Position numbers and translations under genes: made by a program. A stretch of DNA of 64,000 bases, from positions 1 to 64,000 of the forward strand of contig CAZMZJ010000001.1 in NCBI GenBank assembly GCA_964570825.1, read 5' to 3'. Of this stretch, positions 22,581-32,080 are shown piece by piece; within the stretch, counting starts at the first letter, position 1; each line of letters opens with the position of its first letter. Below the pieces are notes generated by a model. The model did not search any database, was not told the DNA's origin, and saw only the letters and a list, made by a program, of their open reading frames with translations. This DNA comes from UMGS1002 sp964570825. Lineage in GTDB: Bacteria > Bacillota > Clostridia > Oscillospirales > CAG-272.

Positions 22581-25181
22581 ATGACTCCGATGATGGAGCA
22601 ATACTTCAAGATAAAAAATCAGTACAAGGACCATCTTCTTTTTTACCGTCTCGGAGATTTCTACGAGATGTTTTTTGACGACGCCGTGATCGGTTCGCGT
22701 GAGCTCGATCTGACTCTTACCGGACGTGACTGCGGAGAGGAAGAGCGCGCCCCGATGTGCGGCGTACCTTATCACAGCGCCGAAACATATATCGGCAAGC
22801 TGATCGAAAAAGGATATAAGGTCGCAATTTGCGAGCAAACTGAGGACCCGGCGCTCGCCAAAGGGTTGGTCGAACGGGAGGTCATAAGGATTATCACTCC
22901 CGGAACTCTGATAGAATCCGATCTGCTCGACTCAACTCAGAATAACTATATAGCGTCTGTCTGCGTCGGAACCGACGGAATCGGCGTCGCCTTCGCGGAT
23001 ATATCGACAGCTCAGGTTTATGCCACCGGCATTTCCGGAAAAGCCGGAGAGGCATCGCTTGTAAACGAAATCGGCGTCTACTCGCCGCGCGAAATCATTC
23101 TTAATGTCAGTGCGTCAAAGCTCGACAGGCTTTCGGAATATATTGCAAATCACAAAAATATAATGCTGAATGATAACCAGCCCTGGCGTTATGAATATGT
23201 GACGGCTGAAGAAAAGGTGCGCGCGCAATTCGGCGATACAATGCGGAATGAGGACTTTGCCGACCGCCCGATGATCAGCGCTCTCGGCGCACTTATTGGA
23301 TATATTGCTGAAGTTCAGAAATCAGATATATCTTATATAAAGGATTTGACAATTTACGGCGACAGCCAGTATCTTGAGCTTGACATCAATACGCGCCGAA
23401 ATCTTGAGCTTACCGAAACCATGCGCGGCAAGGAGAAAAAAGGCTCGCTTCTCTGGGTGCTCGACAACACGAAAACCTCGCCCGGAGCAAGAATGCTGAG
23501 AAAGTGGATAGAGCATCCGCTGCTCAATTCGAATTATATCGAAAAACGTCTTGGCGCGGTCGAAGAGCTTTACAGCGACTTCATGCTTCGCGAGGAAATC
23601 GGGGCGCTGCTCGCCAATGTCCTTGACCTTGAACGCCTGATAACAAAAATCGTCTACGGCACCGCAAACGCGCGCGACCTGCGTGCGGTAGCCTCCACAG
23701 TCAGCATTCTTCCGGAGTTACGGCGTCTTGTTGAAAAGTGCAAATCCGCAGAGCTGTCAAGAATTTACCGCGAACTTGACACCTTAGACGATATATACAA
23801 GGCAGTTGACGACGCGATATGTCTGGACCCTCCGTTTTCCGTCCGCGAGGGGGGGATAATCAAGGATGGCTATGACAAGGACGTTGACTATCTGCGGGGA
23901 GTCAAGAACGACGGCGGCGACTGGATCAAGAAAATCGCCGAGGAGGAGCGCGAAAAAACCGGCATAAAAACGCTCAAGATCGGTTACAACCATGTTTTCG
24001 GATATTACATCGAGGTTACAAAATCGCTAATATCGCAGGTTCCTGAGAGGTATATAAGAAAACAGACGCTTTCGAACTGCGAAAGATACATAACAGAAGA
24101 GCTGAAGGATATGGAGGCCACAATCCTCGGGGCGACCGACAAGCTTGCGGCACTCGAGTACGAGCTGTTCCAGAAAATCCGCTCGTTTGTGGCGGAGAAC
24201 AGCTCAAGAATTCAGAAAACCGCCTCGCATATCGCCACACTCGACGCTTATTTAAGCCTTGCCGCGGCAGCGTCCAAGAACAGATACATACGCCCCGAAA
24301 TAAACGATTCAGATGAAATTATCATTAAAGACGGCAGACACCCTGTGGTCGAGCAGTTCGTAAAGGACACATATTTCGTTCCCAACGACGCCGAGCTCAA
24401 CACAAAAGACAAACGCCTTATGCTCATCACCGGACCAAATATGGCGGGGAAATCCACATATATGCGGCAGGTGGCGCTTATAACAATAATGGCTCAGATC
24501 GGTTCGTTCGTCCCGGCGTCAGAAGCAAAAATCGGCATTGTGGACAAGGTGTTTACGCGAGTTGGCGCGTCCGACGACCTCGCGTCGGGTCAGTCTACCT
24601 TCATGCTTGAGATGAACGAGGTCGCGTATATCCTTAAAAACGCCACCAAACGCAGCCTTATCATATATGACGAGGTCGGGCGCGGCACCTCGACGTTCGA
24701 CGGGATGAGCATAGCGCGGGCAATCGCCGAATATACCTGCAGCAAAAAAATCGGAGCGAAAACTCTTTTCGCCACGCACTACCACGAGCTGACTTCGCTT
24801 GAGGGAGAGTGCGAGGGGGTTGTCAACTACAATATTGCCGCAAAAAAGCGCGGCGACAATATAACTTTCCTGCGCAAAATCGTCCGCGGCTCTACAGACG
24901 ACAGCTACGGAATCGAAGTCGCAAAGCTCGCCGGAATACCGAACGAGGTTATCAAGCGCGCGCGGGAAGTGCTGACTGAAGTCGAGGCGGCTTCCAAGGC
25001 GGTTAAAAACGCCGTCGCAAAAGACAAGCCCGCCGAGGAAAAGGATGATTCGGTAATCAGCATAGAGGATATGATTAACTCGCAGGTAATCGAGGAGCTG
25101 AGGGGTACCGATATCAACACGCTTTCTCCTTACGAAGCCATGTCTTTGCTGTACAGCCTGCAGAAAAAATTGAAAATCTGA
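22581..25181 (+). CDS. mutS: DNA mismatch repair protein MutS
   Basis: MutS recognises mismatches and, with ATP, recruits MutL. The 866-residue product has the mismatch-binding motif GDFYEMFFDDA near residue 28 (Phe-Tyr-Glu), connector, lever and clamp domains, Walker A ITGPNMAGKSTYMRQ near 618, Walker B DEVGRGTSTFDG and FATHYHELT. Length is typical of MutS1. It precedes mutL by 25 bases. GGAGG precedes ATG 22581. Confidence 0.98.
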   Translation: MTPMMEQYFKIKNQYKDHLLFYRLGDFYEMFFDDAVIGSRELDLTLTGRDCGEEERAPMCGVPYHSAETYIGKLIEKGYKVAICEQTEDPALAKGLVEREVIRIITPGTLIESDLLDSTQNNYIASVCVGTDGIGVAFADISTAQVYATGISGKAGEASLVNEIGVYSPREIILNVSASKLDRLSEYIANHKNIMLNDNQPWRYEYVTAEEKVRAQFGDTMRNEDFADRPMISALGALIGYIAEVQKSDISYIKDLTIYGDSQYLELDINTRRNLELTETMRGKEKKGSLLWVLDNTKTSPGARMLRKWIEHPLLNSNYIEKRLGAVEELYSDFMLREEIGALLANVLDLERLITKIVYGTANARDLRAVASTVSILPELRRLVEKCKSAELSRIYRELDTLDDIYKAVDDAICLDPPFSVREGGIIKDGYDKDVDYLRGVKNDGGDWIKKIAEEEREKTGIKTLKIGYNHVFGYYIEVTKSLISQVPERYIRKQTLSNCERYITEELKDMEATILGATDKLAALEYELFQKIRSFVAENSSRIQKTASHIATLDAYLSLAAAASKNRYIRPEINDSDEIIIKDGRHPVVEQFVKDTYFVPNDAELNTKDKRLMLITGPNMAGKSTYMRQVALITIMAQIGSFVPASEAKIGIVDKVFTRVGASDDLASGQSTFMLEMNEVAYILKNATKRSLIIYDEVGRGTSTFDGMSIARAIAEYTCSKKIGAKTLFATHYHELTSLEGECEGVVNYNIAAKKRGDNITFLRKIVRGSTDDSYGIEVAKLAGIPNEVIKRAREVLTEVEAASKAVKNAVAKDKPAEEKDDSVISIEDMINSQVIEELRGTDINTLSPYEAMSLLYSLQKKLKI

Positions 25182-25206
25182 TCAAACCGAAAGGAGGCTG
25201 CCGGAT

Positions 25207-27327
25207 ATGGGAAAAATAAATATACTGCCTTTTGCGGTCGCAAACCTGATAGCCGCCGGCGAGGTGGTGGAAAGGCCTGCGTCTGTTATCAAGGAGCTTA
25301 TGGAAAACTCCATAGACTCTGGCGCAGACAGGATAACCGTTGAAATACAGAACGGCGGCGTTCTTTTTATGCGTGTTTCGGACAACGGCTGCGGCATCGA
25401 AAAAGACGACCTTGCTCTTGCGGTGAGACGCCACGCCACCAGTAAAATCAAGGACGCCGGCGACCTCGACGGCATTATTACGCTCGGTTTCCGTGGCGAG
25501 GCGCTGGCGGCTATCGCCGCGGTATCGGACCTTCGCATTATCTCGCGCGTACGCGGCGCCGATATCGGAGCGTCGATCGAGGTTTCGGGCGGAGACATAC
25601 TCGGAGTAGCCGAACGCGGCTGCTCAGATGGAACGACGGTGATTGTTGAAAACCTTTTTTACAATGTTCCGGCAAGACGGAAGTTCTTGAAAAAGGACGT
25701 TACCGAAACGGCGGCTGTTAGTGCGGCAGTCGAAAAAATTGCGCTCTCACACCCCGAAATTGCCATACGCTTTATATCTGACGGCGTTGAAAAAATCAAT
25801 ACCGCGGGGGACGGCAAGCTGCTCAGCGCGATTTATGCGCTTTTCGGAAGGGAATTTGCAAAGGGTCTGCTCGAAATCCATTATGATTATGAAGGAATAG
25901 GCATAAACGGCTATATCGGGAGATCTGACAACGTCAAGCCTAACCGCAGCGGACAGAACTTTTTTATTAACGGACGTTATGTGCACAGCAAAACCGCTAC
26001 GGCCGCGATAGAGCAGGCATATTGCTCGTATATGCCTCAGGAACGGTTTCCCGTATGCGTTATAAATATAAATATCAGCCCGAAAGCCGTCGACGTCAAC
26101 GTCCATCCGGCAAAGCTCGAGGTAAAGTTTTCAAATGAAAAGCTGGTTTTTGAGGCGATTTATTATGCGGTGAAAAACACGCTTGAAAACAATGTCACAC
26201 GTCCGGATATCGACCCGTCAAAATTCAGCCGTATGACGTACGATGAGTATAAAAAACTGTTTTCATATGGGCGGGCGACGCGGGAAGGGCTTGAAAGCAA
26301 CAAAAGCACCGACCGCTGTGTTTATGGCAAGAGCGGAATGACAAGCTTACCTGAGGATCCGGCTTTATCGGAGCCTCGAAATAACGAAATGCCCAAAGCC
26401 GCTCAAAAAACCGAAAAATCCGCGACGGACGGCGCGCAGGATGCTGAAACAGAAAATGAAAATGAAAACAAGCAAGATGAAATAAAAATAAAGTGTGATA
26501 AACTGACATCCGAAAGCTATATAAACGAGTTTAGGACCTCCGATGACAATATAATTCCTGACGGCGGCGACGATATGCCGCCTGACGCACCTGATGCTGC
26601 AGAAGCGCAGCAGTCCGCGGCGGCGCCGGATCTGTTTGACAACCGCAGCCGTGCGGCCGAGAAAACAGAACAGGCTGGGGCAAAGCAGAATATATCAGAC
26701 AGCAGACCGGCGCCGCAGGAACAGATTAAACAGTCCGGCATAAGTGTTCCGCAGTACAAAATTATCGGCGAGGTGTTCAATTCGTATGTGATTCTTGACA
26801 TGGGTGAGAAGATGCTGCTGGTCGATAAGCATGCGGCGCACGAGCGGATTATTTTCGAAAATCTCAAGGCCGGAATGAAGGCTTCAGATGTTCCCGCACA
26901 AATACTGATGCTTCCGCTCGAGTTCATGCTGACAAGCGACGAGGTGATGGTTCTCGGTCAATACAAGGAAGAAATTGAGAAAACCGGTTTCCGTTTCGAA
27001 GCAGAAAGATATACTGTAAAAGTCACCTCCGTTCCGGATTCGATAGAGCTTTCCGCCGTGCGGGATATTTTCATGACAATAGCAGACCGGCTTAAAAATG
27101 ACACAGGAACTGCCGGGCTGACTCGGGATATAATTTTTGAAAAGGCGCTTTATCAGGCGTCGTGCAAAGCCGCAATCAAGGCGGGCCGCGAATACGGTCC
27201 CGAACATATAAAATGGCTTATCGAAAAGCTTATGGAGATACCCGACATCACTTTCTGCCCGCACGGAAGACCTGTGGCGATGGAGATCAGCAAAGCCTCG
27301 CTTGACCGGCAGTTCGGGCGTACATAA
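25207..27327 (+). CDS. mutL: DNA mismatch repair endonuclease MutL
   Basis: A GHKL ATPase plus endonuclease that nicks the strand to be repaired. N-terminal motifs are ELMENSIDSGA, DNGCGI, RHATSKI and TLGFRGEAL. A long charged linker (about residues 370-500, with ENENENKQDE) joins the C-terminal domain, which has VDKHAAHERIIFE (Lys where the usual endonuclease motif has Gln), an ACKAAIKAG segment and FCPHGRP. Presence of this domain fits an organism without MutH. AAAGGAGG lies before ATG 25207. Confidence 0.97.
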   Translation: MGKINILPFAVANLIAAGEVVERPASVIKELMENSIDSGADRITVEIQNGGVLFMRVSDNGCGIEKDDLALAVRRHATSKIKDAGDLDGIITLGFRGEALAAIAAVSDLRIISRVRGADIGASIEVSGGDILGVAERGCSDGTTVIVENLFYNVPARRKFLKKDVTETAAVSAAVEKIALSHPEIAIRFISDGVEKINTAGDGKLLSAIYALFGREFAKGLLEIHYDYEGIGINGYIGRSDNVKPNRSGQNFFINGRYVHSKTATAAIEQAYCSYMPQERFPVCVININISPKAVDVNVHPAKLEVKFSNEKLVFEAIYYAVKNTLENNVTRPDIDPSKFSRMTYDEYKKLFSYGRATREGLESNKSTDRCVYGKSGMTSLPEDPALSEPRNNEMPKAAQKTEKSATDGAQDAETENENENKQDEIKIKCDKLTSESYINEFRTSDDNIIPDGGDDMPPDAPDAAEAQQSAAAPDLFDNRSRAAEKTEQAGAKQNISDSRPAPQEQIKQSGISVPQYKIIGEVFNSYVILDMGEKMLLVDKHAAHERIIFENLKAGMKASDVPAQILMLPLEFMLTSDEVMVLGQYKEEIEKTGFRFEAERYTVKVTSVPDSIELSAVRDIFMTIADRLKNDTGTAGLTRDIIFEKALYQASCKAAIKAGREYGPEHIKWLIEKLMEIPDITFCPHGRPVAMEISKASLDRQFGRT

Positions 27328-27351
27328 AATATAGACGGAGAATTATTACTG

Positions 27352-28488
27352 ATGTTTGAAATACTGACAACCGACGCACGGGCAAGAAGAGGTATTTTGC
27401 ATACGGTGCACGGAGATATACAGACTCCTGTGTTCATGAATGTCGGCACGTGCGCCGCCATCAAGGGCGGCGTTTCGTCGCGTGAGCTTATTGACTTGAA
27501 ATGCCAGGTGGAGCTGTCAAACACATATCATCTGCATCTGCGGCCGGGTGACCAGCTGATTCACGATATGGGCGGATTGCATAAGTTTATGAACTGGGAA
27601 CGCCCGATACTGACGGACAGCGGCGGATTTCAGGTTTTCTCACTTGCGCCGCTGCGTAAAATCACCGAGGAGGGAGTTCATTTCGCTTCGCATATCGACG
27701 GGAAACGAATTTTCATGGGGCCTGAGGAGAGCATGAGAATACAGTCGAATCTGGCTTCGACAATCGCTATGGCGTTTGACGAATGCGTCGAAAACCCTTC
27801 GCCATACGACTATGTTAAGGTTTCATGTGAACGTACGGCACGCTGGCTGGCGCGCTGCAAGGCCGAAATGGACCGCCTTAACACGCTGCCTGAAACGATC
27901 AATAAAAATCAGCTGCTGTTCGGAATAAACCAGGGCGGGACATATGCGGATCTGCGAATCGAAAATATGAAGCAGATTGCCGAACTCGATCTCCCCGGAT
28001 ATGCAATAGGCGGCCTTGCGGTCGGCGAGAAAACCGAGGAAATGTACCGGATTATCGACGAGGTGGAACCGTATATGCCGAAAGATAAACCCAGATACCT
28101 GATGGGCGTCGGGACACCGGTCAATATTCTCGAGGCCGTTCATAGGGGCGTCGACTTTTTTGACTGCGTTATGCCAAGCCGCAACGCGCGCCACGGCAAC
28201 CTGTTTACATGGAACGGCAAAATCAATCTGCTGAATGAAAAATACGCACGCGACCCGCGTCCGTTTGACGAGGGCTGCGGATGCCCGGCCTGCCGGAATT
28301 ACAGCCGCTCTTACATCCGGCACCTTATAAAGGCAAAGGAAGCGCTCGGAATGCGGCTCGCGGTGGTTCATAACCTGTATTTTTACAACGAACTTATGCA
28401 GAAAATACGCGATGCTCTCGACGGCGGTTATTTTGAAAGCTTTTATGAAAAATACAGAGTGACGCTTGAGCAGCGCGCCGAAGACTGA
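27352..28488 (+). CDS. tgt: Queuine tRNA-ribosyltransferase
   Basis: Tgt exchanges guanine-34 for the queuosine precursor preQ1 in tRNAs with GUN anticodons. The 378-residue product shows LSNTYHLHLRPG, LTDSGGFQVFSL with the catalytic Asp, DFFDCVMPSRNARHG, and the zinc site CGCPACRNYSRSYIRHL near the C-terminus. Length is standard. No queuosine synthesis genes are in the window. It follows mutL by 24 bases in the same operon. Confidence 0.97.
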   Translation: MFEILTTDARARRGILHTVHGDIQTPVFMNVGTCAAIKGGVSSRELIDLKCQVELSNTYHLHLRPGDQLIHDMGGLHKFMNWERPILTDSGGFQVFSLAPLRKITEEGVHFASHIDGKRIFMGPEESMRIQSNLASTIAMAFDECVENPSPYDYVKVSCERTARWLARCKAEMDRLNTLPETINKNQLLFGINQGGTYADLRIENMKQIAELDLPGYAIGGLAVGEKTEEMYRIIDEVEPYMPKDKPRYLMGVGTPVNILEAVHRGVDFFDCVMPSRNARHGNLFTWNGKINLLNEKYARDPRPFDEGCGCPACRNYSRSYIRHLIKAKEALGMRLAVVHNLYFYNELMQKIRDALDGGYFESFYEKYRVTLEQRAED

Positions 28489-28564
28489 TGCTGCCGTCCG
28501 AATTGGGCAGCACTGCGGAAAAATAAAAGATGCAAGAACGAATATATCGGAGTGTTTTTTGAAA

Positions 28565-29170
28565 ATGAACGTTTATCTTATAAGACACGGGCAGACCGAA
28601 GGCAATCTTCAGGGCTATCATCAGGGATGGGGAAACGTCGCGCTGACAGAAACAGGCGTCGCTCAGGCTGAGGAACTGCAGAAAAGTTTTGCCGGCAAGA
28701 AAATCGACCGGATAATCTCAAGCGACTTAAACAGAGCGCGCCAGACCTGTTCGATAATTTTCGGCGACAGGGAGAGCGGAACAATCGAATATGACGCAAG
28801 GCTCCGTGAAATCAACAACAGCGTCCTTGAAGGTAAAAAACGCGATGAGATGTACCGCATCTGGGGCAGGGATTACATCGAAAACTGCTACAAGCTCGAT
28901 TTTTCAGCGTACGGAGGCGAGAGCGCGCAGTCTATGCTTGACAGAACGGCTGACTTTCTCAGAGATCTCGAAAAAGACATTTCTTCGGAAAACATCGCAG
29001 TCGTCACGCACGGAGGCACTATTCACGCCATCCTTTCGAATATACTTAAGATGCCGCTGTACACGCCTCTGCTCAGAATCGATAACTGCTCGGTAACAAA
29101 ACTCAAGTTTAAGGACGGATTATGGTCGGTTTCGTATATAAATAAAACTGTGAAAAGGACAACCGAATGA
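28565..29170 (+). CDS. Histidine phosphatase family protein (phosphoglycerate mutase-like)
   Basis: A 201-residue branch-1 histidine phosphatase. The catalytic motif LIRHGQTEGN lies at residues 5-14, followed by SSDLNRARQT, a conserved Glu (LREINNSVLEGK) and the second His in VVTHGGTIHA. The absence of extra inserts suggests a broad phosphatase rather than a glycolytic mutase. ATG 28565 is chosen because the RHG motif must be near the start. The gene overlaps tldD by 4 bases (ATGA), indicating translational coupling. Confidence 0.88.
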   Translation: MNVYLIRHGQTEGNLQGYHQGWGNVALTETGVAQAEELQKSFAGKKIDRIISSDLNRARQTCSIIFGDRESGTIEYDARLREINNSVLEGKKRDEMYRIWGRDYIENCYKLDFSAYGGESAQSMLDRTADFLRDLEKDISSENIAVVTHGGTIHAILSNILKMPLYTPLLRIDNCSVTKLKFKDGLWSVSYINKTVKRTTE

Positions 29171-30549
29171 TGCTGACAAGATATCTGCTTGAAAGAGTCC
29201 TCTGCCGCGCAATGTCCACCGGCGCCGATTTCGCGGAAGTTTTTGCTGAACGTACTCTTTCGTCTTCGGTAGGCTACATGGACTCGAAAATCGAGTCCAT
29301 GCGCGACAACACGATATCAGGCGCAGGAATCCGCGCGTTTCTCGGCGTGAAAACTGTTTTTGCTTCAACAACCGATATAACCGAAGAAGGGCTTATGCTG
29401 TGCGCCACGTCAGTTGCGGAAGCATTAGGGGACACATCGTCGTCACCGGAAATTGTGCTTGCCGAGCGTGTGTTCCCGAACATCCATCCTGTGCGAATTG
29501 TTCCTTCCGACTCATTTACAAAATTCAAAACAGACCTGCTGAAAGCCGGATGCGAAGCGGCGAAGGCATACGACAAGAGAATTATTCAGGTTCAGGGATC
29601 GATTACTTCCACCGACCGGAATATACTAATCGCAAACAGCGAGGGTCTTTATACGAAAGACCGCTCTGTGAGAACTCTAATATATATCGGTGCCGTAGCG
29701 TCAAACGGAAGCGAGAACCAGGCCGGCGGAATGTCGCGCGGAAGGCTTTCAGGCCTTGAGCTTTTCGAGGAACATCTGCCGGAGGACATCGGAAGGGAAG
29801 CCGCCGCCCAAGCGATTACAAATCTCGAAGCCGATTACTGCCGTGCCGGAAAAATGACTGTTGCGATTGAAAACGGTTTCGGCGGGGTCATATTTCACGA
29901 AGCCTGCGGACATTCTCTTGAAGCTACGTCGGTTGCTATCGGGACTTCGCAGATGGCCGGCAAGCTGGGACAGAAAATAGCAAACGAAAAGGTTACGGCC
30001 GTTGATGACGGTACTGTCCCCAACGCGTGGGGCTCGGTCAATATCGACGACGAAGGCAATCCGACGCGGCGCAACGTACTCATCGAAAACGGCGTGCTCA
30101 GAAACTACATGATAGACCGGCTCGGCTCGCGGCGCATGAATATGCCGATGACAGGCAACAGCCGCCGGCAGAATTACAGCTATGAGCCCACATCGCGTAT
30201 GACAAACACGTTCATTCTCAACGGCCCGGATAAAAACAAGGATATAATCGAATCCATTGAATACGGTCTTTACGCCAAAAAATTAGGCGGAGGCTCTGTG
30301 AATCCGCTGACCGGCGCATTTAATTTCTCGGTTTGCGAGGGTTATATGATTAGGAACGGAAAAATATGCGAGGCAGTGCGGGGAGCGTCTCTTATCGGCA
30401 CGGGCTCGCAGATACTTATGGATATCGATATGGTCGGGCAGAACCTTGAAACCGCTCAGGGAATGTGCGGCTCGTCAAGCGGCATAATACCGATAGAAGT
30501 AGGACAGCCGCTTATCCGGGTGTCGAGCATAACGGTAGGCGGAAGATAA
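29167..30549 (+). CDS. tldD: Metalloprotease TldD
   Basis: The catalytic half of the TldD/TldE protease that degrades unfolded peptides and, in some bacteria, matures peptide antibiotics. The 460-residue product has the zinc motif FHEACGHSLEA (HExxxH) near residue 245, then SQMAGKLG, and the late GGGSVNPLTGAFNFSV. The adjacent pmbA encodes the partner, so the heterodimer can form. It belongs to the long mutS-mutL operon. Confidence 0.93.
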   Translation: MMLTRYLLERVLCRAMSTGADFAEVFAERTLSSSVGYMDSKIESMRDNTISGAGIRAFLGVKTVFASTTDITEEGLMLCATSVAEALGDTSSSPEIVLAERVFPNIHPVRIVPSDSFTKFKTDLLKAGCEAAKAYDKRIIQVQGSITSTDRNILIANSEGLYTKDRSVRTLIYIGAVASNGSENQAGGMSRGRLSGLELFEEHLPEDIGREAAAQAITNLEADYCRAGKMTVAIENGFGGVIFHEACGHSLEATSVAIGTSQMAGKLGQKIANEKVTAVDDGTVPNAWGSVNIDDEGNPTRRNVLIENGVLRNYMIDRLGSRRMNMPMTGNSRRQNYSYEPTSRMTNTFILNGPDKNKDIIESIEYGLYAKKLGGGSVNPLTGAFNFSVCEGYMIRNGKICEAVRGASLIGTGSQILMDIDMVGQNLETAQGMCGSSSGIIPIEVGQPLIRVSSITVGGR

Positions 30550-30674
30550 AAGATATAAGATATAAGATAAAATTTTTGAAATCGTAACCCAACGCGTTTT
30601 TGCCGTCTGTACTGATCCGATGATTTTTTTATTTTAAGTTATAAGCCTCAAAAGAAGGCATGAGGATTAGCATA

Positions 30675-32018
30675 ATGAATTTTGAAAAAATGCGAGACAC
30701 TCTCGCTCAAGCCGCGGCAAAAGCCGGGATTGAAGAGTATGAAGTTTACTATAAATCCGTCCGAATGGTAAGCACCGAAACGCTGAAGGACGATATCAGC
30801 AATTTTTCATCAGGCGTGTCCGGAGGAATTTGCTTCCGCTGCATAGTTGACGGGAAAATGGGCTACGCCTCGACGGAGATTATGGAGCCGGACGAGATGC
30901 GCGAGCTTGTCAGCCGCGCGTCAAATAACGCTAAATATATCGAAAACCACGACGAAGCTATTATTTTCAAGGGTTCTGCACAATATGGGAGGAAAACCTC
31001 ATGCCCCGCGATTTTTCCGGAAACCGGACTTATGAAGAAAAACGCTCTCGAGCTTCAGCGCAATACATATGCACAAAGCAAATTCGTGACCGACGGAACA
31101 CAGTCTCAGATATTTGCTTTTGAAACCGAGACATATTTGTCAAACTCGCGGGGCTTGAACCTTCATAATGTCGCAGGAATGTCGGGCGGATATGTTAAAG
31201 CCGTCATAAAAGAGAACGGCGAGTCGTCCGAAGACTTTGAGTTTGCGCTTGGCCATGATCTTGAATCCCTGCTGCCTCTGTCAAAAGCGGCGGTCGATAC
31301 CGCAAGAAGCAAAATCGGCGCCGGAGAGATACCGAGCGGCAGATATGATATCGTATTGAACGGCAGGCAGATGAGAAGCATCCTTTCGGCCTTTTCGCCG
31401 GTTTTTTCGGGCAAAAGAGCATACCTGGGCCTATCTCTCTTGGCCGGAAAGGAAAACACAGCTGTCGCCTCGGATTGCGTTACAATCACCGACGATCCGT
31501 TCGATCCTAACTGCCCCGTCCAGACCTTCTTTGACGCCGAAGGGGTTGCGGTGTACCGAAAAAGCGTTGTGGAAAAAGGCGTACTCAAAACCCTGCTTTA
31601 CGACCTCGCCAATGCGAAAAGAGCCGGAGTTGAGAGTACGGCTAACGCAAGCAAGGGAAACTATGCCGATACGGTCGGCATAAGTCCTTACAGGTTCGGA
31701 ATTGAACCGGGCGAATACAGCCTTGAAAAGCTGTTCGAAATTATGGGGAACGGCTTATATATTACGGAAGTCAAGGGACTGAACGCCGGCGCAAACGAAA
31801 AGTCGGGCGACTTTTCAATCGAAAGCGCGGGCTTTGAAGTCAAAAACGGCAAAATCATAAGACCGGTCAAGTCGTTCACTATTGCCGGCAACTTCTATGA
31901 ACTGCTGAAAAATATATCGCATATCGGAAATAAAACTGAATACGGTATTCCGGGAGGATACACTGTTTTCGCTTCTCCCGCGGTTCTTGTCAGAAATATA
32001 AGCGCCGCAGGAAAATAA
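30675..32018 (+). CDS. pmbA: TldE/PmbA, partner subunit of TldD
   Basis: A 447-residue homologue of TldD without the HExxxH zinc motif, as expected for TldE/PmbA. Recognisable parts are the SSGVSGGICFRCIVDGKMGYA-like start, VLNGRQMRSILSAFSPVFSGK and the C-terminal NGLYITEVKGLNAGANEKSGDFSIESAGF. ATG 30675 is preferred because GAGG lies nine bases upstream; ATG 30660 is in frame. It is separated from tldD by 125 bases containing a heptamer repeat and no clear promoter. Confidence 0.9.
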   Translation: MNFEKMRDTLAQAAAKAGIEEYEVYYKSVRMVSTETLKDDISNFSSGVSGGICFRCIVDGKMGYASTEIMEPDEMRELVSRASNNAKYIENHDEAIIFKGSAQYGRKTSCPAIFPETGLMKKNALELQRNTYAQSKFVTDGTQSQIFAFETETYLSNSRGLNLHNVAGMSGGYVKAVIKENGESSEDFEFALGHDLESLLPLSKAAVDTARSKIGAGEIPSGRYDIVLNGRQMRSILSAFSPVFSGKRAYLGLSLLAGKENTAVASDCVTITDDPFDPNCPVQTFFDAEGVAVYRKSVVEKGVLKTLLYDLANAKRAGVESTANASKGNYADTVGISPYRFGIEPGEYSLEKLFEIMGNGLYITEVKGLNAGANEKSGDFSIESAGFEVKNGKIIRPVKSFTIAGNFYELLKNISHIGNKTEYGIPGGYTVFASPAVLVRNISAAGK

Positions 32019-32021
32019 TAC

Positions 32022-32050
32022 TTGAAAAGCGCGAAATAATGTAGTATAAT
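32022..32050 (+). promoter_or_regulatory. Promoter of glyS
   Basis: TTGAAA 32022-32027, 17 bases, perfect TATAAT 32045-32050. The leader is only about 25 bases, so there is no room for a T-box. Confidence 0.88.
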
Positions 32051-32080
32051 TGCTTGATTGTTAAAAGGAGTTTTAATGTT

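Noticed and set aside
32051..32080. T-box riboswitch before glyS
   Set aside because: The promoter lies only about 30 bases before the gene, too close for a T-box.
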